Below the pieces are notes generated by a model. The model was not told the DNA's origin. It was given only the letters and a program-made list of their open reading frames with translations, and did no database searches. A DNA stretch of 64,000 bases from Exiguobacterium antarcticum DSM 14480 (GTDB taxonomy: Bacteria; Bacillota; Bacilli; Exiguobacteriales; Exiguobacteriaceae), in NCBI RefSeq assembly GCF_000685865.1, contig NZ_JMKS01000005.1, positions 310,001 through 374,000 of the forward strand, in the 5' to 3' direction. How positions within the stretch are numbered: the first letter of the stretch is position 1; each line of letters opens with the position of its first letter. Below, piece by piece: positions 18,367 through 26,348 of this stretch. The translations under genes were made by a program, and so were the position numbers.

Positions 18367-19090
18367 AAAGAATACCTCCTCGTGTGAGCCAATACGTGAG
18401 ACCGGCGAGGAGACTAATCATCGTGACGCCGTAAAGTCCCGCAACACCTGCCGTCAAACCGAACAATGCATGGAGCATTAAGAATAGATACTGATTGTTT
18501 CGTTCCAGTTCCGCGAGGGTGACTTTTTGTTCGAACCGAGCAAGCAGTAGTGAGAAGAACAGGGCCGTCCCGTACCAACCAAAGAAGTTTTGGGTCGGGA
18601 TATCGTAATACAAACCACCGTCTTGCCAAAGCCAATACGATTTGACGTTTGCAGCAACGGGGTCGATCGCTAAATCCAACCAGACTGCAAACAGCGGGAC
18701 TAAGATCACTGTGTTATAACGAAACGGAAACCGACGTGAGAAGGCAAGGCTAGCTCCCATGACAGATAACCAGGCGGCGCCGATCGTGATGGGTACACCA
18801 AGCAGTTGAACACCAAAGTCCGCTTCATAAGCATATGTACCAAACGGCCAACCGGTGTGTACACCAATGGACTCGATCCCGATTGACCCAAAAAAGATGA
18901 CTGGAATGATGAAGCGACCTTTTGGGAGGACGTCCCATAAGTAAAGGGCGGCATACAAACCAGAGGCGAATAAAAAGACCGCATTTGCCCATTCAAGCCA
19001 AGGAGGAAGTAACGAAAAACCAACTAAAATCAAACCGATGACAAACCAAATCGTAAAAAATAACCAGAGACGTTTTTGAAAAACATTCAT
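18335..19090 (-). CDS. CruF-like carotenoid hydratase family membrane protein
   Basis: 251-aa polytopic protein (about 6-7 helices) of the carotenoid biosynthesis/CruF family, whose members hydrate the end-group double bond of acyclic carotenoids. Conserved-looking polar residues lie in GIESIGVHTGWPFGTYAY and in VWLDLAIDPVAA. The ATG at 19090 is chosen because TGGAGGACAG lies just upstream; the frame stays open for another 79 codons without a ribosome site. First gene of the minus crt arm. In a C30 pathway it would create a tertiary hydroxyl that CrtQ could glucosylate. Confidence 0.75.
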   Translation of the reverse strand: MNVFQKRLWLFFTIWFVIGLILVGFSLLPPWLEWANAVFLFASGLYAALYLWDVLPKGRFIIPVIFFGSIGIESIGVHTGWPFGTYAYEADFGVQLLGVPITIGAAWLSVMGASLAFSRRFPFRYNTVILVPLFAVWLDLAIDPVAANVKSYWLWQDGGLYYDIPTQNFFGWYGTALFFSLLLARFEQKVTLAELERNNQYLFLMLHALFGLTAGVAGLYGVTMISLLAGLTYWLTRGGILFAKSKQKQIS

Positions 19091-19180
19091 AGTGTCTGTC
19101 CTCCATATCCAAGTATTCTGATGTAAGTATACCTGTACAAAAGGGAAACGAGCCAGAAATGAGGTGTGATTGCAATAATC

Positions 19181-19213
19181 AAAAAAAAACAAACCGGGAT
19201 ACGGTCTGTTTTT
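19181..19213 (-). terminator. Rho-independent terminator of pssA
   Basis: On the minus strand AAACAGACCG pairs with CGGTTTGTTT and is followed by a long T run. It separates pssA from the crt arm downstream. Confidence 0.8.
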
Positions 19214-19919
19214 AATCGATTTGATGATTTTTTTGTTTTTTCTTCTTGATGAAAGAAAATAGCAGGAACGCGACATAGAGAGGAACGGCGACAAACCAAA
19301 ACGTCGACCACTCATTGCTTCTCGCAATCATGACATAAGTAACGTAAAGCAGCGTAAAAGTGATGACGAAGGTATGTCGTGGAACCGGAATGTCTTTAAA
19401 GCTTGGAATCTTCACACGACTGACCATGAGGAAAGCGAGTGCAGTGAACACAAGCGGAACCATCAAATCATTCATTCGTCCACTGAACAGCGTGACAACG
19501 GCCAACATGCCTCCGGCAGCGGTAATCGGTACACCGGAAAAGTAGGCAGAAGCTACGTTTGTTGCTGAAAGGTTGAAGCGTGCTAAACGAAACGCTCCAA
19601 ATAAAGGGAACAAAGCTGCAATCAATAAACCGATTTCTCCAAAATCATAAAAATAAGTGTAATAAGCCATCATAGCGGGGGCGACACCAAACGTCACGAC
19701 ATCAGCAAGTGAATCCAATTCCTTTCCGAAGTCGCCTGCGACGCCAAGCATCCGGGCAATTCGACCGTCCAAACTATCGAGCATCATCGCAATGACAATC
19801 AGTAAGGTCGCATTTTGAAAGTCTCCTCGAGCAGCCATGACAATGGCAAGAAATCCACAGTATAAATTTCCGAATGTAAAGAGATTCGGAATCGAGTTAC
19901 GTACACGTTCTTTCCACAA
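19212..19919 (-). CDS. pssA: CDP-diacylglycerol--serine O-phosphatidyltransferase
   Basis: 235-aa membrane enzyme making phosphatidylserine from CDP-diacylglycerol and serine. The CDP-alcohol phosphotransferase signature spans LDGRIARMLG and FGKELDSLADVVTFG, with its full DG-AR-G-D-D spacing. The start NSIPNLFTFGNLYCGFLAI is typical. A TTG at 19919 is chosen because GGAGG lies 7 bp upstream; an ATG at 19958 is possible but has no ribosome site. Its partner psd lies about 19 kb away at 39.1 kb. Confidence 0.92.
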   Translation of the reverse strand: MWKERVRNSIPNLFTFGNLYCGFLAIVMAARGDFQNATLLIVIAMMLDSLDGRIARMLGVAGDFGKELDSLADVVTFGVAPAMMAYYTYFYDFGEIGLLIAALFPLFGAFRLARFNLSATNVASAYFSGVPITAAGGMLAVVTLFSGRMNDLMVPLVFTALAFLMVSRVKIPSFKDIPVPRHTFVITFTLLYVTYVMIARSNEWSTFWFVAVPLYVAFLLFSFIKKKKQKNHQID

Positions 19920-19979
19920 AATGATTCCTCCTGCCACATCTTCGATACTATCCATCATATCATAAATTTCCAGTACGTA

Positions 19980-20447
19980 TCAGCGGTTCGTGAAGAGAAT
20001 CCCATTCGTGAATGTTAGAAAATCGTCAGGAGCTAATTTAATCTGCCAGCCACGTTTACCAGCGGAAATGATCATATAGGATTGACCGACTGCCCGATCC
20101 GATAAGAGGACGGGAAATGTTTTTTTAGCACCAATCGGGGCGACACCTCCTCGGATGTACCCCGTCAGTCTCATTAAATCGTTCATAGGCACCATTTGTA
20201 CTTTTTTTGTGGAAAGCGCCAGTGCTACCGCCTTCAAATCTAACTCTTCTTCTCCAGAAATGACGGCAAAAACATGTTGTTTTTGGTCTGTTTCTAAAAC
20301 AAGAGTTTTAAAAATAGATGAAAGCGGGTAATTAATCTTCCTAGCCACATTTTGAGCGGATAAATCCTTTTCATCGACAGTGTAAGAAAGCAAATCAAAT
20401 GGAACATCAGATTGCTTCAGAAGTCTTGCGACGTTCGTTTTGCTCAT
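19980..20447 (-). CDS. ybaK: YbaK/EbsC-family aminoacyl-tRNA deacylase
   Basis: 155-aa trans-editing domain that hydrolyses mischarged Cys-tRNA(Pro). YbaK hallmarks are a Lys in SSIFKTLVLE, the loop GYIRGGVAPIGAKK and the closing APDDFLTFTNG. The ATG at 20447 follows AAAGGAGAT. It starts 41 bp inside the MATE gene end, in another frame, suggesting translational coupling. Confidence 0.87.
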   Translation of the reverse strand: MSKTNVARLLKQSDVPFDLLSYTVDEKDLSAQNVARKINYPLSSIFKTLVLETDQKQHVFAVISGEEELDLKAVALALSTKKVQMVPMNDLMRLTGYIRGGVAPIGAKKTFPVLLSDRAVGQSYMIISAGKRGWQIKLAPDDFLTFTNGILFTNR

Positions 20448-21789
20448 GTTGATCTCCTTTGACGACAGCATATTGTGCCCATTTCCGGCTGTTCCAACGT
20501 TTCATGGCGAAAATTCCGCGGAACCATTCATCGGCAGAGAAGGCGATCCAAATACCAAGTAGTCCAAGTCCGTACTGAAGTCCAAGTGTATAACTGAGGA
20601 CAACGGCGATTCCCCACATCGAAAGGATACCGATGGCTACCGGGAAGCGGACGTCTCCGGCTGATTTCAAAGTTCCCATGAGTACGATATTCATGGCACG
20701 GCCCGGTTCGAGGATGACACTTGCCCAAAGCAATGGAATGCCGATGGCGATGATTTCAGGACTTGAAGTAAATAAAGACATAATCGATGTTCCGAATGAA
20801 GCGAGAGCTACAGCAGAAACAAAACTAGCAAACACCGCGATTTTTAATGTTTTTACAGCACGTTTGTGTGCTGCTTCAAATTGTTGTGCCCCCACTTGGC
20901 GGGCGACAAGCAATTGTGTTCCTTGTGCAATCGCTAAAGTGAATAAGAAACAAAGCATCGTAATGTTTGAGACGTAAACACGTGCAGATAGGGCGGACTC
21001 GCCAATCGTCGCAATGAACCCGGTAATGATGAGTTGAGAAAATTGGTACGAGACGCCTTCGCCAGCAGAGGGAATGCCGATATTCATGATACTTTTGATA
21101 TCACGACGATTAATTTGAATTAAATCTTTTAGTTTGAAACGTAATGATAGTTTGCGGTAAACGACGAAAAACAGAAGGACGACTGCGACTGTCCGAGCGA
21201 TGACGATTGACCAAGCGACACCGGCAACACCGAGTACGGGAATACCAAACAGTCCGAGGACGGCGATGACGTTACCGAAGGCACTGACAAAGTTCATCAA
21301 CAACGTGACATACATAGCATTTTTCGTAAAACCATGACTTCTTAAGATGGCACCTAACGTTAAGGAGATAGCTTCTAAAAACAAGAAGAGACCAACAATC
21401 TCTAAGAAGGTTTCGCCGTAAGCTAATGTTTTTCCTTCTAATGAGAAGAAACCAAGTAATTGTTTGCCGAACAAGGCAACGAGAACAGAAATGATTAAGC
21501 CGATATATAAATTAATGGAAAAAGCAGATCGTGCAGTTTGACGAGCATCCTGGACTCTTCTAGCTCCCAGGTATTGTCCGATGATAATCGTAGCTCCAAC
21601 AGACGTAATGTTAAATAAAATGATGAAAATATTGAGTACCTGATTGGAGACACCTACGGCAGCAGCTGCACTGTCCGAATAGTAACTAAGAATCAGGGTG
21701 GCGATGATTCCTAGGCTCATATGAAGCGCGATTTCAATGAATAGTGGCCAAGTAATTTGGAATAATGATTGTTGTTTAGCTGTTTTCAT
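20407..21789 (-). CDS. MATE-family multidrug/toxin efflux transporter
   Basis: 460-aa polytopic membrane protein with about 12 helices in two similar halves. Typical segments are SNQVLNIFIILFNITSVGATIIIGQYLGAR in the first half (20 residues shown at most in the family logo) and QGTQLLVARQVGA in the second. It exports cationic compounds using a Na+ or H+ gradient; the substrate is not deducible. Followed by ybaK with a 41-bp overlap. The upstream gene runs divergently. Confidence 0.86.
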   Translation of the reverse strand: MKTAKQQSLFQITWPLFIEIALHMSLGIIATLILSYYSDSAAAAVGVSNQVLNIFIILFNITSVGATIIIGQYLGARRVQDARQTARSAFSINLYIGLIISVLVALFGKQLLGFFSLEGKTLAYGETFLEIVGLFLFLEAISLTLGAILRSHGFTKNAMYVTLLMNFVSAFGNVIAVLGLFGIPVLGVAGVAWSIVIARTVAVVLLFFVVYRKLSLRFKLKDLIQINRRDIKSIMNIGIPSAGEGVSYQFSQLIITGFIATIGESALSARVYVSNITMLCFLFTLAIAQGTQLLVARQVGAQQFEAAHKRAVKTLKIAVFASFVSAVALASFGTSIMSLFTSSPEIIAIGIPLLWASVILEPGRAMNIVLMGTLKSAGDVRFPVAIGILSMWGIAVVLSYTLGLQYGLGLLGIWIAFSADEWFRGIFAMKRWNSRKWAQYAVVKGDQHEQNERRKTSEAI

Positions 21790-21986
21790 AAAATAAATTC
21801 CCCTTTAAGTCCTTAAAACGTATTGTCTTTCTGTATCTTTTGGAAACTATACGCCTTCAATTTTCATAATGAAAGAGTAAAAACAGTCCTTTCATAAAAA
21901 AGTAGGAGATTTAAAAGGATTTTCATAAAACATCACGAATACATCATAATGAATTGATATTCATTTTTAGGATGGAGGGGAATGGA

Positions 21987-22760
21987 GTGAAAAGTGAGGT
22001 CGATTATCTAGTAAAAGGGCACATCGCGACGATTACGTTGTCACGTCCTGAACGATTAAATGCGCTCACATCGACGCTTTTGACAGAATTAGCAGAATCA
22101 ATCGAAGAAGCGAATCAAGATGAAAGTGTTCGGGTAATTGTTATGACGGGAAAAGGACGAGGATTTTGTGCCGGACAAGATTTAAAAACTGTCCAACCTG
22201 GCATGGATCATGGTGAGTATTTAAAGAATTATTATCATCCGGTCATTCGAGCGCTGGCAACAACAAATAAACCAACCGTTGCCGCTATCAATGGTGTCGC
22301 TGCAGGAGCAGGTCTTTCCTTGACGTTAGCGTGTGATTTTCGGCTTGTACGGGAGGATGCGAAACTATCTTTAGGATTCATCAACATTGGGTTGGTACCT
22401 GATGCGGGAGCACCTTATTTCTTACCACGATTGATTGGAAGTGCCAAAGCATTGGAACTGGCCTTATTAGGTGAGACGATTACAGCGCAGCAAGCGTATG
22501 ATTATCATTTAGTGACAAAAGTCGTCGAAGCGGAACAGTTTGAAGATGAGGTAACTGCTTTTTCAGAATTTCTTTCCAATCGCCCAACAAAAGTCATCGG
22601 CTACATTAAACAATTGCAGGCGGCGAGTTCAGAATCGACGTTAGAAGACATGTTGGCTCAGGAAATCATCTATCAATCGCGTGCGGGTAAAACGGAAGAC
22701 CACCAACAAGCAGTTCAAGCTTTTCTTGAGAAAAAAGCGCCGGTTTTCGTCGGGCGTTGA
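21987..22760 (+). CDS. Enoyl-CoA hydratase/isomerase family protein
   Basis: 257-aa crotonase-fold enzyme acting on acyl-CoA thioesters. The first oxyanion-hole segment is GRGFCAGQDL; the second is AINGVAAGAGLSLTLACDFR; the glutamate-poor segment LGFINIGLVPDAGA resembles PaaG-type isomerases more than classical hydratases. GTG at 21987 is chosen 6 bp after GGAGGGG; an in-frame ATG at 21972 overlaps that site. Monocistronic, ended by a bidirectional terminator. Which pathway it serves is not shown by the context. Confidence 0.82.
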   Translation: MKSEVDYLVKGHIATITLSRPERLNALTSTLLTELAESIEEANQDESVRVIVMTGKGRGFCAGQDLKTVQPGMDHGEYLKNYYHPVIRALATTNKPTVAAINGVAAGAGLSLTLACDFRLVREDAKLSLGFINIGLVPDAGAPYFLPRLIGSAKALELALLGETITAQQAYDYHLVTKVVEAEQFEDEVTAFSEFLSNRPTKVIGYIKQLQAASSESTLEDMLAQEIIYQSRAGKTEDHQQAVQAFLEKKAPVFVGR

Positions 22761-22790
22761 CGAAACGGTTCTTATATAATAATTCTATCA

Positions 22791-22832
22791 AAAACGAGAC
22801 CTTCCGACTATTTAATCGGAAGGTCTCGTTTT
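22791..22832. terminator. Bidirectional terminator between convergent genes
   Basis: A 17-bp perfect stem (22791-22807 with 22816-22832) has A4 at the left and T4 at the right end, serving the enoyl-CoA hydratase gene and the facing antiporter gene. Confidence 0.93.
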
Positions 22833-22838
22833 CAGCGC

Positions 22839-23990
22839 TTATTGCATCTTTTGTTTGATTTTCTTAGCGGTCGCATGTGTTCGATCGGTCAATCTACTAG
22901 AAATACGGAACAACATGATCCCAAGAAAGGCGGATACAAAAATGTACAGACCAGTCAAGGTCACAAAAGCTCCACTAGCAAGCGTAATGAATAAAATCGA
23001 AAATTCTCCACGCGGTCCTAAACAAAACCCGGATTCAATCGCATGGTAGTTAGAGAGTCCAAACGATCGTCCTCCTAGGAAACCAACAAGGAACTTCGAC
23101 AAAAGTCCCCAGACGACAAGGGCAAAGAAAAACCAGTCTAATGGAAGTCCTTCCGTCATCTCAAACGACATTCCGAATGAAATAAAGAATAATGGTAAAA
23201 GCAAATCTTGAAATGGTGTTACAAGCCGTTTTAAATAGCGCGTCTCTTTGATTTCCGTCAATAAAATCCCGACGATGAATGCACCGAGGACTTCGGACAA
23301 ACCAAACATGATCCCAATTCCTGAAAAGGTCAAAATTAAGCCGATGATGCCGATTCCGGCGTCTGGATGACGATAGAGAGAGTCAACGACTTTGGATTTT
23401 TGACGAATGAAGACGGTTAAAAAAATCAAAGCACTGAACAAGAATACAAAACCAAGGAAAATCGTTCCGACCTTCATGAAGGTGAATTCTTGTGTTCCGA
23501 GGACAAATGGAGCTGTTGTTAACAAAAGTGGGGCCGCCAAGTCTTCAAAGATGAGCAAAGAGAGTACGAAGCGATTCACATCTTTATGTTTATCAGGTTC
23601 ACGATCGAGTAAGCGGGCTGAAATCGAAGAACTTGTCGCATACAGGACACAACCGATTAAAAATGCTTCCGGTACAGAAAAACCAAAAGCTAACGTTAAA
23701 AGGAAAGTACCACCAAAAGATAACAAAAGATCAATCAGTCCCGCTTTCCAAATGTTTCGGAACTGAATAATCAAATCGGCGACAGAAAACTTTAAACCGA
23801 GCAAAAAAAACAGAACAATGATACCCGCTTCTCCACCAAGTTTTAGTTCTTCAGGAAGATCGAAATAAAGACCAAGTACAATCCCGATTAAGATGAAGGC
23901 TAAGATGCTTGGAAGATGAAACCGTTCGCTCAGATAACTGACGGCAAACAGACCAATCAAGATGAGTCCAGTGTAAAAAATTAATTCCAT
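22839..23990 (-). CDS. CPA2-family cation:proton antiporter (KefB/KhtU-like membrane domain)
   Basis: 383-aa integral membrane antiporter with about 12-13 helices. It covers only the Na+/H+-exchanger domain; no C-terminal RCK/TrkA-N domain is present, unlike KefB/KefC. The ion-binding region LIFEDLAAPLLL and the segment GLSEVLGAFIVGILL fit K+/H+ or Na+/H+ exchange. A separate regulatory subunit like KhtT is not adjacent. Reading runs from 23990; AAAGGGG lies upstream. Confidence 0.85.
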   Translation of the reverse strand: MELIFYTGLILIGLFAVSYLSERFHLPSILAFILIGIVLGLYFDLPEELKLGGEAGIIVLFFLLGLKFSVADLIIQFRNIWKAGLIDLLLSFGGTFLLTLAFGFSVPEAFLIGCVLYATSSSISARLLDREPDKHKDVNRFVLSLLIFEDLAAPLLLTTAPFVLGTQEFTFMKVGTIFLGFVFLFSALIFLTVFIRQKSKVVDSLYRHPDAGIGIIGLILTFSGIGIMFGLSEVLGAFIVGILLTEIKETRYLKRLVTPFQDLLLPLFFISFGMSFEMTEGLPLDWFFFALVVWGLLSKFLVGFLGGRSFGLSNYHAIESGFCLGPRGEFSILFITLASGAFVTLTGLYIFVSAFLGIMLFRISSRLTDRTHATAKKIKQKMQ

Positions 23991-24067
23991 GAGAGAAGAA
24001 TCACCCCTTTCTTATTTTTATTTACCCTAAATTGAAAAAATAAATGAGCTTATCATACAAATGAAAA

Positions 24068-24105
24068 AAGACAGTCTTTTCGCAAAAAAGCGAAAAGACT
24101 GTCTT
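24068..24105 (-). terminator. Rho-independent terminator of the neopullulanase gene
   Basis: A 16-bp perfect stem (24068-24083 with 24090-24105), A6 loop on the plus strand, followed on the minus strand by a T run. It starts 4 bp past the neopullulanase stop. Confidence 0.93.
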
Positions 24106-24109
24106 CAGA

Positions 24110-25897
24110 TCAAATGACTTGAATAATTGTTCCGGTATACGGAGCAAGTGTCACATCCAATGAAGGAAGCGGCGTGTTCGAAAAGAGATCCATGCCTTGT
24201 CCAGCCTGAGGAGCTGGAATCGTTGCTTGGTGGTTTGAGTTGTTGAAGTAGACATAATAGGTCCCATCTTGACTCATTCGACGCATGACGATGGTATTGG
24301 TTTCATCGTCAGCGTGGACAAAGGAAATATGTCCGTGATTGGCCAGTGTCTTATGGTGGCTTCTCAAATGAAGCAAATGTTTTGTATACATCAACAGATT
24401 TAAATCCTGTTCTGCAGTATCCCAAGGCATACACTTTCGGCAACCTGGATCTTGATCGCCACCCAGTCCGATTTCGTCACCATAGTAGATGACCGGGCTT
24501 CCAGAGAACGTCAACATCGATAATAAGAGTAACCGCATTTTATTTTTATCATTGCCGGCTCGTGTCAAAGCCCGTGGCGTATCATGTGAGCCAATCAAAT
24601 TAAACGTCACTTCGTTGACATTCATCGTATTCGAGAACAGGACATGCGACATATCATTGGCATAGGCAGAAGCGGTCGTCTTATCGAGAGCAAAGAAGTT
24701 TAAGGCAGCGTTCGTAAATGGATAGTTCATGACGGCATCGAATTGATCGCCGAGCAACCATTCTTGGGAGTCGTGCCAAATCTCTCCAAGAATATACGTA
24801 TCGGGATTCGCTTCTTTGACGACGTTTCGGAAATCGCGCCAAAAGGCATGATCGACTTCGTTCGCGACATCTAATCGCCAACCGTCGATCCCAAATTCTT
24901 CGACCCAATAACGAGCGACATGAAGCAAGTAGGCTTTTACTTCCGGGTTTTCCGTATTGAATTTTGGCATTTCCGGGACAAACGCAAAAGTATCATAGTT
25001 GGGCATAGGTTCTGTCACCAGCGGGAAGTTACGCAGGTGGAACCAATCTCGGTAAGATGAATTGCTACCATGTTCTCGAATGTCAGCAAACGCCTTGTGG
25101 TGGAAACCAGCATGATTAAAGACGGCATCAAGCATGATTCTGATTCCTTTTTCATGGAGCAGATCCACCATTTCCTTGAACTTTTCTTTTGTTCCGAATT
25201 GAGGGTCAATCTCGAGATAATCAATCGTATCGTATTTATGGTTTGATTTGGCCTCAAAAATTGGGCAGAAATAGATTCCTGTAACGCCTAACTCTACGAG
25301 ATAATCAATCTTATCAATCACACCTTGAAAATCGCCACCGAATAGATTGGTCGTCGTCGGTTCAGTACTGTTCCAAGGCAGTGTGCCGGCAGGATCATTG
25401 GCCGGGTCACCGTTCGCAAAACGATCAGGGAAAATTTGGTACCAGACCGTATCTTTGACCCAGTCAGGTGCATGAAAGACGTCCACTTTATTCAAATAAG
25501 GGACACAGAAGTAGTAGCCAGTATCATCTAAAGGTTTTTCATCAAACCAGCCACGTTCTGTGAAAACATGGCTTGACTGTCCGTCGTGTAGGCGAAAACC
25601 ATAGCGGAGACGGCGAAATGGAGGAATGACATCGATGAACCAGTAATCAAACAGTTCATCAGAACCACTGCGTGTCATCGGAGTCTCGAACGTATTCCAG
25701 TAGTTAGCCTTAGACGGATCAAAATTCCAGTCAGCATCATCTGGATTTTCAGTATGCCAATCGTACGGGTCACCCCAGATCAACTCGACGTGATTGACAT
25801 CATTTTTTTTAGTTTGTAATCGAATGTGAATGGTTTTTTCATCATATTTGTAGACGAATGGAGACATGGCGCGGTGGAAAACGGCTTCTTTCAGCAT
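24110..25897 (-). CDS. Neopullulanase/cyclomaltodextrinase/maltogenic amylase (GH13_20)
   Basis: 595-aa cytoplasmic (no signal peptide) alpha-glucanohydrolase cutting cyclodextrins, pullulan and maltodextrins. The N-terminal about 120 residues form the family's dimerising beta domain. The catalytic triad is visible: nucleophile Asp343 in GWRLDVANEVDH, acid/base Glu372 in LGEIWHD and Asp439 in GSHDTPR. Spacings of 29 and 67 match those I know for this subfamily. ATG at 25897 is favoured by AGGGAG 8 bp upstream. Divergent from malE across a shared operator region, so probably under the same LacI-type control. Confidence 0.93.
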   Translation of the reverse strand: MLKEAVFHRAMSPFVYKYDEKTIHIRLQTKKNDVNHVELIWGDPYDWHTENPDDADWNFDPSKANYWNTFETPMTRSGSDELFDYWFIDVIPPFRRLRYGFRLHDGQSSHVFTERGWFDEKPLDDTGYYFCVPYLNKVDVFHAPDWVKDTVWYQIFPDRFANGDPANDPAGTLPWNSTEPTTTNLFGGDFQGVIDKIDYLVELGVTGIYFCPIFEAKSNHKYDTIDYLEIDPQFGTKEKFKEMVDLLHEKGIRIMLDAVFNHAGFHHKAFADIREHGSNSSYRDWFHLRNFPLVTEPMPNYDTFAFVPEMPKFNTENPEVKAYLLHVARYWVEEFGIDGWRLDVANEVDHAFWRDFRNVVKEANPDTYILGEIWHDSQEWLLGDQFDAVMNYPFTNAALNFFALDKTTASAYANDMSHVLFSNTMNVNEVTFNLIGSHDTPRALTRAGNDKNKMRLLLLSMLTFSGSPVIYYGDEIGLGGDQDPGCRKCMPWDTAEQDLNLLMYTKHLLHLRSHHKTLANHGHISFVHADDETNTIVMRRMSQDGTYYVYFNNSNHQATIPAPQAGQGMDLFSNTPLPSLDVTLAPYTGTIIQVI

Positions 25898-25914
25898 TGT
25901 GGTCACTCCCTAAG

Positions 25915-25928
25915 TGCAATCGCTTGCA
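25915..25928. promoter_or_regulatory. LacI/MalR-type operator at the neopullulanase promoter
   Basis: TGCAATCGCTTGCA, a 14-bp near-palindrome, sits directly after a TATAAT on the minus strand (25929-25936) and 17 bp before the neopullulanase ATG. Binding there would block initiation. This is one of five similar sites in the maltose regulon. Confidence 0.68.
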
Positions 25929-26031
25929 TTATAATGTAATAGTCCTCGACCTAAGAATAGTGAAGCGCTTTCTTAAAGTCAATTGGAATTCAAGAAAAAG
26001 ATGACGGATTAAACAGAAGACGCGTATACAA

Positions 26032-26045
26032 TGCAATCGATTGCA
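26032..26045. promoter_or_regulatory. Perfectly palindromic LacI/MalR-type operator
   Basis: TGCAATCGATTGCA is a perfect 14-bp palindrome with the central CG of LacI-family operators. It lies between the divergent neopullulanase and malE promoters and could allow looping to the neighbouring sites. Confidence 0.68.
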
Positions 26046-26068
26046 CCTGTTTGTGCAAAAGGTCTAAA

Positions 26069-26082
26069 TGTAAACGTTTTCT
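26069..26082. promoter_or_regulatory. cre-like site for CcpA
   Basis: TGTAAACGTTTTCT matches the degenerate catabolite-responsive element TGWAARCGYTWNCW at all 14 positions. It lies about 110 bp upstream of the malE promoter, suggesting glucose control of the divergent region. Confidence 0.6.
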
Positions 26083-26176
26083 TTTTAAATCGATTTTACT
26101 AATACAGACAAACCGTTTTCGAAAAAAATTTTAAATAATCTTTTTGAAATGTAGGAAAATATTTAATAAAAAGGAC

Positions 26177-26204
26177 TTGTCAAAAGGATTTTAGATTGTA
26201 TAAT
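26177..26204 (+). promoter_or_regulatory. Probable sigma-A promoter of the malEFG operon
   Basis: TTGTCA (26177-26182), a 16-bp spacer and TATAAT (26199-26204). It leaves a leader of about 140 nt before malE that contains two operator-like sites. Confidence 0.72.
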
Positions 26205-26220
26205 AAAAATGTAAAGGTGA

Positions 26221-26247
26221 TGCAAACGTTTTCATAAAACGCTTACA
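26221..26247. promoter_or_regulatory. Adjacent operator and cre-like sites just downstream of the malE promoter
   Basis: TGCAAACGTTTTCA (26221-26234) fits both the LacI/MalR pattern and 13 of 14 cre positions. ATAAAACGCTTACA (26234-26247) fits 12 of 14 cre positions. Both lie right after the expected transcription start, where a bound repressor would act as a roadblock. Confidence 0.6.
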
Positions 26248-26286
26248 ACCCCTCGGTTGTTATCACGAGAAAATGGTTGTGCCTTT

Positions 26287-26303
26287 ATGCAAACGTTGTG
26301 CAT
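26287..26303. promoter_or_regulatory. Operator-like near-palindrome in the malE leader
   Basis: A 17-bp near-palindrome, ATGCA-AACGTTG-TGCAT, inside the untranslated leader about 45 bp before the malE ATG. It shares the TGCAAACGTT core with the other sites. Confidence 0.55.
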
Positions 26304-26348
26304 CAGAACTTATCATTCGTACGTTAACTTGGGGAGGAATTTTCAAAC

